This document shows, piece by piece, positions 1 through 10,529 of a stretch of 64,000 bases of DNA; within the stretch, counting starts at the first letter, position 1; every line of letters begins with the position of its first letter. Origin of the DNA: Athripsodes cinereus (taxonomy: Eukaryota; Arthropoda; Insecta; Trichoptera; Leptoceridae); contig OX388316.1 of the NCBI GenBank assembly GCA_947579605.1, forward strand, positions 12,527,290 through 12,591,289. Reading direction: 5' to 3'. Made by a program: the position numbers and the translations under genes. Under the pieces are notes generated by a model that made no database searches, was not told the origin of the DNA, and was given only the letters and a program-made list of their open reading frames with translations.

Positions 1-1635
1 TTAATTTACGCCTATACAAATCACCCTATATGAAGTGAATCGTGAAATTTTGTAACTATGATCTAAAAATCTATCTATCTGTCATTTCCCTTACGCCACA
101 TGTAGGGTTAGCGGAGAAAACGAAACATACTAAAAATAATGAGTAAATAATTTTAAAAATTCATAGAAATAAAAAAATAGTGATGTATTAAATTCGAAGT
201 AATTACCTAATCGATTGGAGTGATAAATTTGCTGGTTAAAATATTTGTACGTAGATATGTCACAATATATTATTTTTTTAGATGTGGATTCAAATAAAAG
301 AAAAACCTTTATTAGCTACATAAAGCTTTACGGTGATGAATGGATAAATTAATTGAGTAAATTCTGCTAGATGTGTTTAATGTTTCAAAGGGACATTTAA
401 TTTGTAGCGAAAGCAATAAGACTCACAGAGGTACCAATCATTTGCAGATATACTATAACACAGAGAGTCGTAATAGGTATGTATATACAGTATATATATG
501 AAGTATGTTATACTCGTAATGTAATGTAATGTGTAGACTGTAGAGAGTGTATGTAGTAGTAATAGTATTGGCAACATATAAAAGATTGTTAGTACCCAAT
601 TGGTATTCTCGAGTGTGGGGTTCTTTTAGGCTTTCTCCCAATACGTCCGTACGACCCATTAAATAAATTACACATAGGCATTGCGCTACCACGCACCTAT
701 ACTACGGCCCATAAACCACACACATAAATCGATTCAATACGAAATTTATTACGCGAAATCTTGTTCCCAAACACCGGATGAGTATCAAAATACTGTTGTA
801 ATAATATAGGACAAAACTTTGTCATCCCTTCAATTTTGTCCCCAGTTTAATAACATTATGTACAGAGAAAGTAGATCCTTCACAAAAAAGGTTCAACCCT
901 TAATATCATGCGAAATAAATTACTTACAATCACAAACAACTCTGCTACTGAGATTTTAGAAAAAAGTATTAGGTACACAAAAAGGTAGCTCTGTAATTTA
1001 CATAACATTATAAATTTATTATGTACACCTTAGTAGGTGTAGTTTTGTACTTCAACGGATGTATGACACATCTGCTAAAATGATTGTTTTGCATGGTTTA
1101 AGATTGACCTTTTTTACACGGTTGTATATATTGAAAGTTGATTAATAATTTCTTTTGTCCGGATCTGGAAATAGAAACGTATGAGTGGGTACCATACCCG
1201 TCCTTGGAGAAATATCGGTTAAGTTCTATTGTGTTTAGTGCGGGTTCTTTTTGCCCTCCTGGGGAGCGATGTCAGTGGATACATACTAGGGGAGAGAGAG
1301 AGAGGAAACAGAGGGGGGATTCTAGATGGTCATTTGAAATCAATACCCCCCCGTGGATCATCTTGTAATATCCATTTTCCCGCTGATCATCCTGCCCTAC
1401 CCTCAGATAATAGGATCATCATAAGCTCATCTACTGTACCCGTGGTCCGGTCCTTCATAATATACAAAGCGGGTACACAAACAAATCATCAAGTACCTAA
1501 CTACCTAGTAACAATATCATGATTATTATTTCTTCTGTGCATTACTGATCATGCATGTTACGTAGGTAGGTACCTACAAGTCTCTCCATATCGATAATAT
1601 GCGACGATATAAAATATGTGCTCGTTATTATAAAT
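1..1635. other. AT-rich noncoding DNA, no gene recognised
   Basis: The stretch is AT-rich with stops in all frames. The short open frames near 377-692 (minus) and 1138-1522 (plus) are low-complexity, lack recognisable motifs and overlap each other, so I treat them as chance. A slightly GC-richer patch at about 1180-1460 contains a short GA-rich run and no other signal. Confidence 0.6.
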
Positions 1636-1638
1636 TAT

Positions 1639-2010
1639 ACATACATACATACATACCATCACGCCGCTTCCCTCGCGGGGTAGGCAGAAAGGATCGATCG
1701 CCACTTCCTTCTATCCTTGCATACATCTTTCGTTTCCGTCACTGTCGTACAATTCCTCATGCATGCTCTCCTGTTCAATGTGCTCAACACGTGACCGTCC
1801 TGTAGGATTTGATATAAATGATCTTGCCATTTAATCCTCGGACGTCCACGTCTCCGAGCACCATTCCTCTCAGCCAAATATATCTTCTTAGTCATTCTGT
1901 CCTCATTCATTCTTTCCACGTGCCCAAACCATCTTAACTTATTTACATTCATCCATGTTATTACACCAACTTTCATTCCACATTCCTTTCGTATATCACT
2001 GCTACGCACA
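1639..2010 (-). pseudogene. LINE reverse-transcriptase C-terminal fragment with (TATG)n tail
   Basis: The minus-strand frame 2009-1659 (116 codons) carries the tail of a non-LTR retrotransposon polyprotein. Seen in order are a RWFGHVERMNEDR block, then GRPRIKWQDHL, then a DRRKWRSILSAYPAREAA end. The pattern RWxGHVxRM...GRPxxxW...DRxxWR is the usual region downstream of the reverse-transcriptase domain in lepidopteran and other insect LINEs. The copy is 5'-truncated: no polymerase motifs lie upstream. On the minus strand the frame is followed at once by a GTAT/TATG microsatellite (plus strand ACAT repeats at 1639-1661), which is the 3' tail of the inserted copy. A diverged relative is at 36790-37040. 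No functional protein is expected. Confidence 0.8.
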
Positions 2011-2230
2011 CGATGACACTATTACTTAATTATTTCTAGTGCTTACATTAAAGTCGAGCTCTAATTTTCCAAAATCAAAGATGTCAAACATAAAGACTAA
2101 ACGAATTATTTTTTATTATTTGCTGATGTCAAAAGCGATGAGGACACAAAAAGATATATTACACTTATAATCACTTATATGAAAAAAACATATGAAATTA
2201 TAAACAGGATTTTATTAGAATCTGCACCAA

Positions 2231-2290
2231 AGAATAGGTCTCCCACTCTTTTCTGTAAGTTTTTGAGTGTCCTGTATAATGCAGATATTC
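2231..2290 (+). repeat. Dispersed repeat family A, 5' part
   Basis: The segment carries the hallmark string of family A (GTAAGTTTTTGAGTGTCCTG), preceded by an AAAGAATA..TCTCCCACTC block that is also seen before the copies at 8166 and 13332. A further piece resembling the middle of the family (GAGGTATGCCACCTACC) follows at about 2530-2555. The copy is interrupted and diverged. Confidence 0.6.
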
Positions 2291-3114
2291 TTAAAATATT
2301 ACGTATACCTAAAGTAATTGAAACTTACAATAAAAAAATACGGGTTTGAATTTTACCAATATTGTATTAAAGTGATTTAGGTTTCGACATTTAATGTCAT
2401 AGATATATAAAAGAAAACAAAGTCACTTTAGTAAAATGTTTGTAAAGCGCACCAATTTTTCTTTACATACTTAAATTTATGATGTTTGACAAAATAAATA
2501 CCAACAAAACAATATCTGCAATACAGCCATGAGGTATGCCACCTACCTTGAAACTAAAATTATTCAATAGACAAGTTAATATAATATTTTTCACACCTGA
2601 GATTATATAAGCTCAATAACTGTAGGTTGTCGAACTTACATAGTAAATTATTAAAATTTGCTTACATAGTTAATACTAGGATAACCGTTAAATAATAGAC
2701 TTGTACAAAAAATTGCACCCTTTTGGGTTCAAATTGGATCCATTGTATTTTTAATTTATTCCCATACCTACCAGTTTTTTATTTTATTTTTATTAACACT
2801 TACCATTCATCTATCTATAAACGGAATAACCAGTCAACACAATAACCACAGGCTATGACACTTATCTAACAATATGCAAATTTATTTACTCTTCAAATAA
2901 ATAAACGTATTTTAATAAGAGCATTGTGTATTTTTTTTTATTCTAGTTCATCATTTGAGTTATCTAGAAGTGAAAGCAATAAAAAAATCGTTAAAGTGAA
3001 TCTATCTTTATAGATAGTTAGGTATATCTTATATGTTGGTATGTACCTACTGATTTATTTGAAATTACTTCCTACCTGAGAAAAGGATAGAGATATTTTT
3101 TTTTTTGCTTCAAT

Positions 3115-3310
3115 GATTTTTATTTTCATAATTCACTCGATGTCGGGTGCCTTGCCGAAAAGAAAAAGAAGAAGATTTTTATTTTCATAATTCACTCGAT
3201 GTCGGGTGCCTTGCCGAAAAGAAAAAGAAGAAGAAGAAGATTTTTATTTTCATAATTCACTCGATGTCGGGTGCCTTGCCGAAAAGAAAAAAAAGAAGAA
3301 GAAGATTTTT
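3115..3310 (+). repeat. Tandem repeat, three units of 59-65 bp
   Basis: Three head-to-tail units start at 3115, 3174 and 3239. Each reads GATTTTTATTTTCATAATTC, then a CACTCGATGTCGGGTGCC core, then a GAAAAG(AAG)n tract. The cores are essentially identical. Length differences come only from the AAG tract, which shows very recent duplication. The purine tract could be a LINE-type tail captured in the duplication, but I do not recognise the core. Confidence 0.85.
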
Positions 3311-4880
3311 ATTTTATTACGTATAAGTTTTATCACCTCAGGTATGTAGGTATATGAGACCTGCAACTATATTAAAAATATTTTTTTGTAATATGAGTCA
3401 ATCAATCTATATATGTAGGTAATTGCATGAATAATTACGCTTCTAAATAAAAATATACCTTTGTCATTTAAATTTGTAGTTCTTATGGAAATATACAGTG
3501 TTTATTAAGCCTCCGAGCAGGTGAATAATCGAAGAAAAAACATCAAAAATGAAGTTTTCCTCATCTTCCATTCCGTGGTAAAGTATAACACCTATCTTAA
3601 GTTTTTCTTATTAACACGTAGAAGTCAATTTGTAATTAGTCTGCTAGCTGGTTACTCCACATATGGGATACGTCTTAGTGGTAAAGAGAGAAATATTAGG
3701 TATCCGTAAGAAGTACCTACTGAAATGAAAAAGAGAATAATATATTATACAAGATTGCATAAGAAAATAGGTAATGAATAACGTCTTCTATTTGGAGATT
3801 ATTTTTTATTATTTTTACAAAATAAAAAAAGAAGTCAATAATTTATTTATTTAGAAACAATAAAGATAAAATTTTAAATTTTGTAGTTCTGCTAGAACAT
3901 TTTATAATATTTACTTATCTATAATTCCGCATAAATGTAAAAAAGATTTACAAAAAGTAGGTAATAATAATATTTTTATAAATACACGTTTCCTAGAAAG
4001 AGTATTCAATAAAAAAAATATGCCAAGAATTTGAATATTTTTAAAGTTATTAAATGTTTTACAATCTTTTATTTCGCGGAAGACACTTATTTGTGTACCT
4101 ACTAAGCTCGTAAAAAATTAATGAAAGTGTTTTTTTAAAAGGCAATAAAGGAAATCAAATATGAATTAAATACTATTTCTTAGGAAAAATAAAACAAAAT
4201 GAAGAACAAATTGTAGAAAATTTCAAGCTACGAAATCGTAAATTCAAGATGCTAAATTTTTTTTGTGATACCTATTTACTTTGTAATAATAATTTTTAGG
4301 AAGCTATGTAAAATTATTTATATTACACTCAAGCATAAATAAAAGCTATATTGTGATTTTTGTTCCTGCTTACAAAATTCAATACAATATAACATTATGT
4401 CATAATAAGATTCTGAATAGAAGTATTTATATATTACATACCTACTTTCGTTCCTACTAAATACTAATCATTTGTTCCTTTTATGTACAACACAAAAAAC
4501 AAATCAAAATATTCGTATTTTGTTAAAGAAGCACAAGTATCTACATAAAATGGGTAAGTATACTTTTTACTTATTTATTATTTTTGTGTATCATCCATTC
4601 AATGAACATTATGCGTGATTGGATTTTTAAGAATATAACAAAAGTACACATACACATATTGTATCTAAGAAAAGGCACAATAGGTACAATAAAAAGTACT
4701 AGGTAAGTATATTCTAGATAGCGTTATTATTTCCATACCCGGCATTGGAATGATCATCGAAAATTGTAGTGTAAGCCATCATCACTTTTATAATACATAC
4801 CTCACTTACTTACTTTACTTTTCGTATGGCTCGGTGTGCTGATAAATCTTAACCATGTGGGCTGCGTCGTATCCTCTACA
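3311..4880. other. AT-rich noncoding DNA with a family A remnant
   Basis: No gene is seen. A diverged family A piece ends near 3640-3690, recognised by GCTAGCTGGTTACTCCACATATGGGATACG. The remainder is simple AT-rich sequence. Confidence 0.5.
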
Positions 4881-4883
4881 AGT

Positions 4884-5075
4884 CTATAGTCTAGGCTCTA
4901 GTGCTGACAGCCAGTTCAACACCTCCGGTCCCGCTTCATAGATGTCCTGCAAATTCCCGCTGAATTTTTTGAGATGGCAGTCTTGTGACATGTGTCTCGC
5001 CGTCTGTACATATCCACATTCACAATCAGGGGAATCTCTTTTTCCCCACCTCCAGAGCAAGCAGTTACAGCACTG
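4884..5075 (-). pseudogene. LINE C-terminal fragment (CxC...H...C type)
   Basis: The minus-strand frame 5108-4884 contains the pattern WRWGKRDSPDCECGYVQTA, followed by RHMSQDCHLKKF and a terminal WLSALEPRL. This matches the zinc-knuckle-like end (SPxCxCGxxQTxxHxxxxCxL...WLxxLxxxL) of a common class of arthropod non-LTR retrotransposon ORF2 proteins. Only the last 60 or so codons are left and no polymerase motif precedes them. It is a dead 5'-truncated insertion. Confidence 0.7.
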
Positions 5076-5119
5076 AATAAAATTTGATGAAGAAACGTAT
5101 TTTAACACTCATAATTATT

Positions 5120-5385
5120 ATGCTTAGATCAACTCTCCAATTCCAAAAAACCAATAACTCGAAATTCTAATACTCCGAAATATCTCCAGTAAAAGTTTTT
5201 TAGCAGTGTAACGGTCTACCTACTGAAAACTCAAAACAAATATTATATGCGCCTAATAGCAATTATTGAAATTTTCAATTTTTTGTTTGTGGAATTGAGA
5301 TTTCCTTCCACGTGCAAAAAACCAAAAATTTAGATGTTGAAAAATTTCTAGTTGTTGGCCTATTGAGCTGCGTAGTCGACATACG
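5120..5385 (+). repeat. Dispersed repeat family C, uninterrupted copy
   Basis: The segment matches 54740-55110 over its whole length. Shared blocks in the same order are CTTCCAATTCCA-like, a GGTCTACC..AAAACT block, ATTTTTTGTTTGTGGAATTG and TTTCTAGTTGTTG. The second copy is split by a SINE. The family is unclassified; I see no coding capacity and no clear terminal repeats. Confidence 0.6.
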
Positions 5386-6385
5386 AGTATATTTTTCATA
5401 GTTTGGATATGACACTGCAGTGTTATTCAAGATCTAAATATCGCGTCATGAGTTACTATGTTGGTAAGTATATAAAAGATATTTTTTCAAATACTTGTTT
5501 CATAAGAATCGATCGATTAAAAGATTTAGTTAGGTCAGTCAGTTTTGGAAATAATGCAATACCTTCAATTAAAAAAAATGTTTCAGACACTGAGTCACAT
5601 GAATTATAGTGCTTGAGACGATAAAATAGGTAATAAGATGTGTCAATTATTATCTCGTTATATGTTCAATAGGTATATAAAGTGTGTATAAATTGTTAGA
5701 TTGTACTAGTTTTCCAATTGCTTACTTGTCTAATAAAAACGGTTGGAGCGGGTTTATTGAAAATAAACTTACCAACATACATGCGTACGAGCTAATTCAA
5801 ATAATTATACGGAGTTTATATTGAAGAAAATGAGATTAACTAATATTATATAAAATATTCCTAATATTCTTATTCTTTGGTGGGTTCTATAGAAGTACAT
5901 TATTGTATTTATTATATTTTCTTTATAATAAAAGTCAGACAGAAATCAAAATATTCTTTCAACCACTTCTTGCTATTTAGATAAATTTATTTCTATGATA
6001 TCATTGCCATGTATTGTGACCTTTAGCAAAAACTAGATAATACGTAAGAGTAAGTATATTTTTTTTAATGCATACATTTGTAGTACCTATTCATATATTT
6101 TTTTGGTATAAATGAAAGGAGAACATTCTATTTCATGCAAATCATTTTTGTAATTCAGCTCATTATCATAAACAAATATCAAAATAATGATTTTCTTTTC
6201 TTACAATATACTTAATTGTATTCGTATAAAAACGAAATGTCATGTTTAGTCTACATCTCAATTACGACCTGTTTATACTCATTGTTTTTAAGTCATTACA
6301 AAATTAATAGAAAATAAATCTAGGTTTCAAAAACAAAAAACCAATACGCTCTAAATACACTCGCAGTAAATAATACGCCATTATT
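5386..6385. other. AT-rich noncoding DNA
   Basis: No coding motif, RNA gene or repeat structure was recognised here. Confidence 0.5.
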
Positions 6386-6399
6386 GTGAATGCTAAGAA

Positions 6400-6600
6400 T
6401 ATAGGAAGTCCTAAGTTTACGTCTGTCCTACAAAAGGTAGGTATTCGAAAAAAAATTCAGCGATGGGGTTTGTCACTCATCCTGAATGTTTTATTATTTG
6501 TTGACACGGAGAAGACACCTTGCACGTTAATTACATTCAGTTGGTCTGGTGGCTACCCACTTGCGTGTAAATTGCTGTTATGGTATAGTAGTAGAAGTAT
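6400..6600 (+). repeat. Dispersed repeat family A, near-complete copy
   Basis: The shared blocks appear in order: CTACAAAAGGTAGGTATTCG, CAGCGATGGGGTTTGTCACTC, ATCCTGAATG, GACACGGAGAAGAC, CAGTTGGTCTGGTGGC and CCCACTTG. They match the copy at 13332-13575. The 72-codon open frame over this region is a by-product of the repeat and is not a gene. Confidence 0.75.
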
Positions 6601-6915
6601 GTAAATATGAGTTTCAAAATTTAACATAATTATTCCTAATACCACTACACTGTGTTGTGAATGTAAAGTATATATGTAGGTACTGCGTATGTAAAATTTA
6701 TATTTATTTGAATATCTATATTACTTATTGATGTTATACCTATGTTTTTTAAATTAATTGTTGCGCATGGTATTGGATGATAGCTGATCTCTGAAAGATT
6801 AACCTTTTTTCTAACTTTATATATTTTGTTATTGTCTGTTTTGTGCTTTTAACATTTATAAAATAAAATAAAATAAAAAATAATAAATTATAGGTATGAA
6901 GAAAAGACGACGACG

Positions 6916-7005
6916 ACAACGACACAAGCTTTTAGTAGCTTACTGTGAAAGGTGTATAAGGTTGTATTTGGGTTTATAACAAAAACCAGATATATAAAAA
7001 AAGGC
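6916..7005 (+). repeat. SINE family 2, 3' part only
   Basis: The sequence from CGACACAAGCTTTTAGTAGC to CAGATATATAAAAAAAGG is nearly identical to the 3' body of the full SINE at 16190-16365. The tRNA-like head is missing, so this is a 5'-truncated retrotransposed copy with a short A-rich end. Confidence 0.8.
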
Positions 7006-7195
7006 ATTTATTACGGGTGAAAGATGAGAGAAATTAAAACATTTTTACGGCTACCTAAATTTGCATATTTTCTGCTAATTCGAGCAAAAAATATGCATCC
7101 TTCTTATGTACCTATCCCTAGTTATTTATTTTATAATGAGCGAAGCACGTTAAAATTATAAAAATAAATAACATTATATTTTTATCCGCATTATA

Positions 7196-7585
7196 TTAAC
7201 CGCCTTGAAGCGTTTGAAATGTGGATCCACCGTAGAATGCTAAGAATATCCTGGACCGATATGATAACAAACATTGATGTTTTACGTAGAGCCAATGTAA
7301 ATAGAGAATTGTTCACCACTATTAAGCTCCGTAAAATATCATATTTTGGCCATGTAATGAGAGGTAGCAAGTACACAATACTCCAGCTCGTCATGAAGGG
7401 GAAGATCGAGGGCCGCAGAGGGGTTGGCAGAAGACAGCTCTCCTGGCTTCGAAACATTCGACAGTGGACCGGTGTCAGAACCGTGGAGGAGCTGTTTCGC
7501 GCCGCCCAGGACAGGGAAGCTTTCTCTCAAATGGTCGTCAACGTCGGGGGGACCCGGCAAGACACATGAAGAAGAAGAAGAAGAT
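7196..7585 (+). pseudogene. LINE reverse-transcriptase C-terminal fragment with (GAA)n tail
   Basis: The open frame begins within RLEAFEMWIHRRMLRISWTD and continues through LRRANVNRELFTTIKLRKIS, YFGHVMRG, a GRRGVGRRQLSWLRNIRQW block and a FRAAQDREAFSQMVVNV end, stopping at 7567-7569. The order EMWxxRRMLxIxWTD...R(K/R)xxxxGHVMR...GxRxxGRRxxSWL is standard for the region after the polymerase domain in this class of insect LINEs. The related element at 41-42.4 kb has the same EMWCYRRMLKIHWSE block. The copy starts abruptly at about 7196 and ends in GAAGAAGAAGAAG (7567-7583), a target-primed tail. It is a 5'-truncated insertion with an open frame but no catalytic domain. Confidence 0.85.
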
Positions 7586-7694
7586 ATTTTTATCGGAATC
7601 GTAGGCAATAGTGTACCCTATGATAATTATTTTAGATCTATATAACTCGTATCTATATACAAAGGTACCTAATCTGGATAAAAATAAAGTAGTT

Positions 7695-7860
7695 CGTTCG
7701 TCAATATATTTGTATGTGTGTAGCTACTTTACGGACATAGTAACTAGGCAAGACAGATGAAAAATAGTACACTCCATACAAAGTCTCATCTTTTAGGCAG
7801 GTTTTGAGGAAAAATATCACATAATATTGACAGCGACATTCCAGTTTATATTATGGAACC
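7695..7860 (-). repeat. Dispersed repeat family B copy
   Basis: Read on the minus strand, CCTGCCTAAAAGATGAGACT..TGTATGGAGTGTACTATTTTT matches 51834-51880 on the plus strand. Both are followed by a (T)CTTGCCTA/TTTCCTAA..ATGTCC/GACATACG block. A third, more diverged copy is at about 18890-19200. No coding capacity is seen. Confidence 0.6.
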
Positions 7861-8116
7861 ATGTTATCAGATTTGTATGGCAATTGAATAAATTGTTTGC
7901 AATTTTTGTCAAAACACGATATTTTCAATATCAAATAAAGATAATAAAATATGTTTTTATTTAGAAAATATGTATGTATTTACACTAGAATACTATTTAA
8001 AAATAATTCGTCATTATTTTATATTAGTCAAAAATATTTGCAACATAGTGCTGGGTGTACATATTATGTCAGTCTTTAAACGATTCCCTCCATTTTTTTA
8101 GTATTTTTCAAGAAAG

Positions 8117-8177
8117 AACTTATTCTTTTTATCTGCGAGCGTTTTATTTGCAGTAAATCCGCGGTAAAGAATAAGTT
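8117..8177. repeat. Short inverted repeat next to a family A copy
   Basis: GAACTTATTCTTTTTATCTG at 8117 is mirrored by a CGCGGTAAAGAATAAGTTC arm ending at 8177, about 20 bp per arm with a loop of roughly 20 nt. The right arm overlaps the first block of the adjacent family A copy. Confidence 0.55.
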
Positions 8178-8290
8178 CCCCAATGTTCTCAGTAAGTTTT
8201 CGAGTGTCCTGTTAAGGACAGGTGTCAATTCAGCGACGGGGTATGCCATCTGTCCTGAATATCCTAATGGAAATGTCGTGATGATATGAA
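8166..8290 (+). repeat. Dispersed repeat family A copy
   Basis: The hallmark GTAAGTTTTCGAGTGTCCTG is at about 8191-8210, followed by a GGACAGGTGTC block, CAGCGACGGGGTATGCCA and TCCTGAATATCC. The copy stops before the CACTTGTGGGATATGCC end. Confidence 0.75.
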
Positions 8291-8339
8291 TGTATATGTA
8301 GATGTCTATGCAAGTGTTAACTTGTCAATTTTCTAAGTG

Positions 8340-9165
8340 TGAGATATTTTCCAAGCGAAGCCGGATAAAAATATATCTACAAGTATTATAATGATTATAT
8401 TAGTGAGAAGTAGACATACTAACTATGTAGTATCGAAGGGGTGATTAAAAAAGGGCACTGTGTGTTTTCAATATTGATAAATAAGTTTATTATTATTTTG
8501 TTTATTGGGTACTGTTGCTTGCTTTATATGTGAGATCCATTATTATTATTATAATTCCTTTTATAGCAATACATAATATCATTATTATATCATAATAGAT
8601 AATAATGTAACCTATGTAATAACTAGGTACCAATACAAATAGCTATATAATATTATTTATATTATAAACACCCCTTTGTTATTTTAATATTTAGATGATA
8701 TAATGATATAATATTTACCTAGATACATGCTATGTACTCGTAATAGTACTGTTTTTTTTAATATTTTTATTGTTATTATTGGATATAAGTAAATAATCAT
8801 AAAAAATAATACAGAATAAAAATGAGGGCCCTACATTTTGGTATATTATATAATATTTTTGTAGGTTCTCTAATTACTTTTTCAGTATTTCTGAAATTTT
8901 ATAAAATTGATAAACACTTTCGATTAATACACGCCTACCTTGTAAATAAAGTCCTGTGAATTTTTACCTGAATTTTTTATAATATTTTTTACTGCTAGTA
9001 TTATTTAAAAATATTTGATCAGAGTACAGTTAATTGAATAAAATATTTGATGTTTTTATTTTTAGCATTGCCAGCTTTCTATTTCATTTAATGAATATTT
9101 TTTTTCCATTAATAAAATAAATAATGTAGGTGGGTACTTCAAAAAATCATTTTACCTATATAATA
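8340..9165. other. AT-rich noncoding DNA
   Basis: No gene, RNA gene or repeat with supportable boundaries was recognised. Confidence 0.5.
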
Positions 9166-9214
9166 TCAATTCATGACCTTATTATTACCAATATATTGTA
9201 TTCTAACGCCATAT

Positions 9215-9504
9215 TCCATAACGCCAGAGGGTGATCTCCGGTCGGAATTACCAATCCGCATGTTTTGAGAATGCCCAATGATAGTTGGCCAAAAAGAGCA
9301 CTGTTCTTCCGTCCGCAGGGGTTCCGTAGGCCCGGGCGTCCCTCTTTCACAATACACCGTTCCTATGACAACGATATCAGAGCGCAAGGAATGTCGTGGG
9401 AAGAGGTGACGCAATTGGCACAGAGACGCTCTGAATGGAGGAGGCTGGTTTCTGCCCTGTGCTCCCGAGAGGAACGTTGAGGGCGATGATGATGATGATG
9501 ATTG
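9215..9504 (+). pseudogene. LINE C-terminal fragment with (GAT)n tail
   Basis: The plus-strand frame 9265-9480 encodes a GFRRPGRPSFTIHRSYDNDI block followed by GMSWEEVTQLAQRRSEWRRLV and CSREER. GRPxxxxxDxxxxDxxxxGxxWxxxxxxAxxRxxWRxxV is the classic end of insect LINE ORF2 proteins. The stop is followed directly by GATGATGATGATGATGATT, the 3' tail. The same last 120 bp with the same tail occur at 37791-37910, and a more diverged copy is at 45830-45985. All three are dead, 5'-truncated copies of one family. Confidence 0.85.
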
Positions 9505-9564
9505 TATTCTAGAAAATAAAGAAATAGAATATACGGCGGTTCCGTAGAACACCTGATTCCACTC

Positions 9565-9765
9565 TCCCAATCTTTCCCTAAGTTTTCAAATGTCTTGAAA
9601 AAGGCAGGGGTTCGATAAATAAGGACATTTTACATCTTCGATTCATCAATAAGGTTTACCACCTATCCTAAATGTTTTACATGTTTGTTGGCACGGATTG
9701 GACGGCTTGTATGTTTGTTAGATTCAGTAGGCCGATATGCCTGTAGTAAAACACAGAGTCACTAG
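9565..9765 (+). repeat. Dispersed repeat family A, diverged copy
   Basis: The blocks CTAAGTTTTCAAATGTCTTG, GGCAGGGGTTCGATAAATAA, a GGTTTACCACC..ATCC block and GGCACGGATTGGACGGCTTG follow the family order. Divergence is higher than in the copies at 6400 and 13332. Confidence 0.65.
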
Positions 9766-9769
9766 ATTC

Positions 9770-10520
9770 ATATTATTTGAATCGTCACTTTCACGAACGT
9801 TTTAGACAAATCTGTGTACATTAATTTACTGTACCTAATATTTATTTTCTTAAATACGTAATGATTATGGTAATTGTTTCATATCTGCTTATAATATAAG
9901 CACGGCTAATTAACCTTAAGATGTATGTAAGCTCAGGTACCTTTTCAATTGTTATAAGTACACCCATTAGTAAGAGGTAGGTACCGACAAAGTCCAGTTC
10001 CATTCTTCCTTGCCATTTGAAAAACCACAATTTTAATAATGGAAGTAATAACATTAATTCTCTTGTTTTGTATAAATGTCATTTAATAATGTGGGTATAT
10101 AAACTTAGTAGGGGGGCCAATACTTTTTCTATATATTTGTGTTATCTTAGTGTCAATAAATACCGACAAACTCGTTTGTTGTGTATGCAAAACTGCAGTT
10201 TTTTGAAAATGTACACCTCCCTTGAGGTTTAACCTTCGTATTAATAGATTTTTTTATCCGCCAAAGAACTACCACCAACGTAGTTGACGCACAATATTGT
10301 ATTACAAATCCTATTATTTGTTACAATAAGAATATCTTGTTAACAATATAAATAAATAAAACATACAAATACTAATAATTGTTTTTATATTAGGGATGTG
10401 GGTGTTTACAAAATCAAATACCTAATATGACGATGCGAATTTTCGATGAATGCAAGTAAATCTTTTTTCGGAATATTTTCACATGAATTTTATATAAATT
10501 ATATTTACTTGCTTCAGATG
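9770..10520. other. AT-rich noncoding DNA upstream of the 2.7-kb transposon
   Basis: No gene is seen. A short inverted repeat (ATGCAAGTAAAT / ATTTACTTGCTTC, about 10450 and 10505) lies just before the target duplication. Confidence 0.45.
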
Positions 10521-10529
10521 GCCGAACAG

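Noticed and set aside
9166..9570. 134-codon minus-strand open frame
   Set aside because: It is the complement of the LINE C-terminus with the GRPS...WEEV...RRSEWRR block on the plus strand, including an (ATC)n serine run from the GAT tail.
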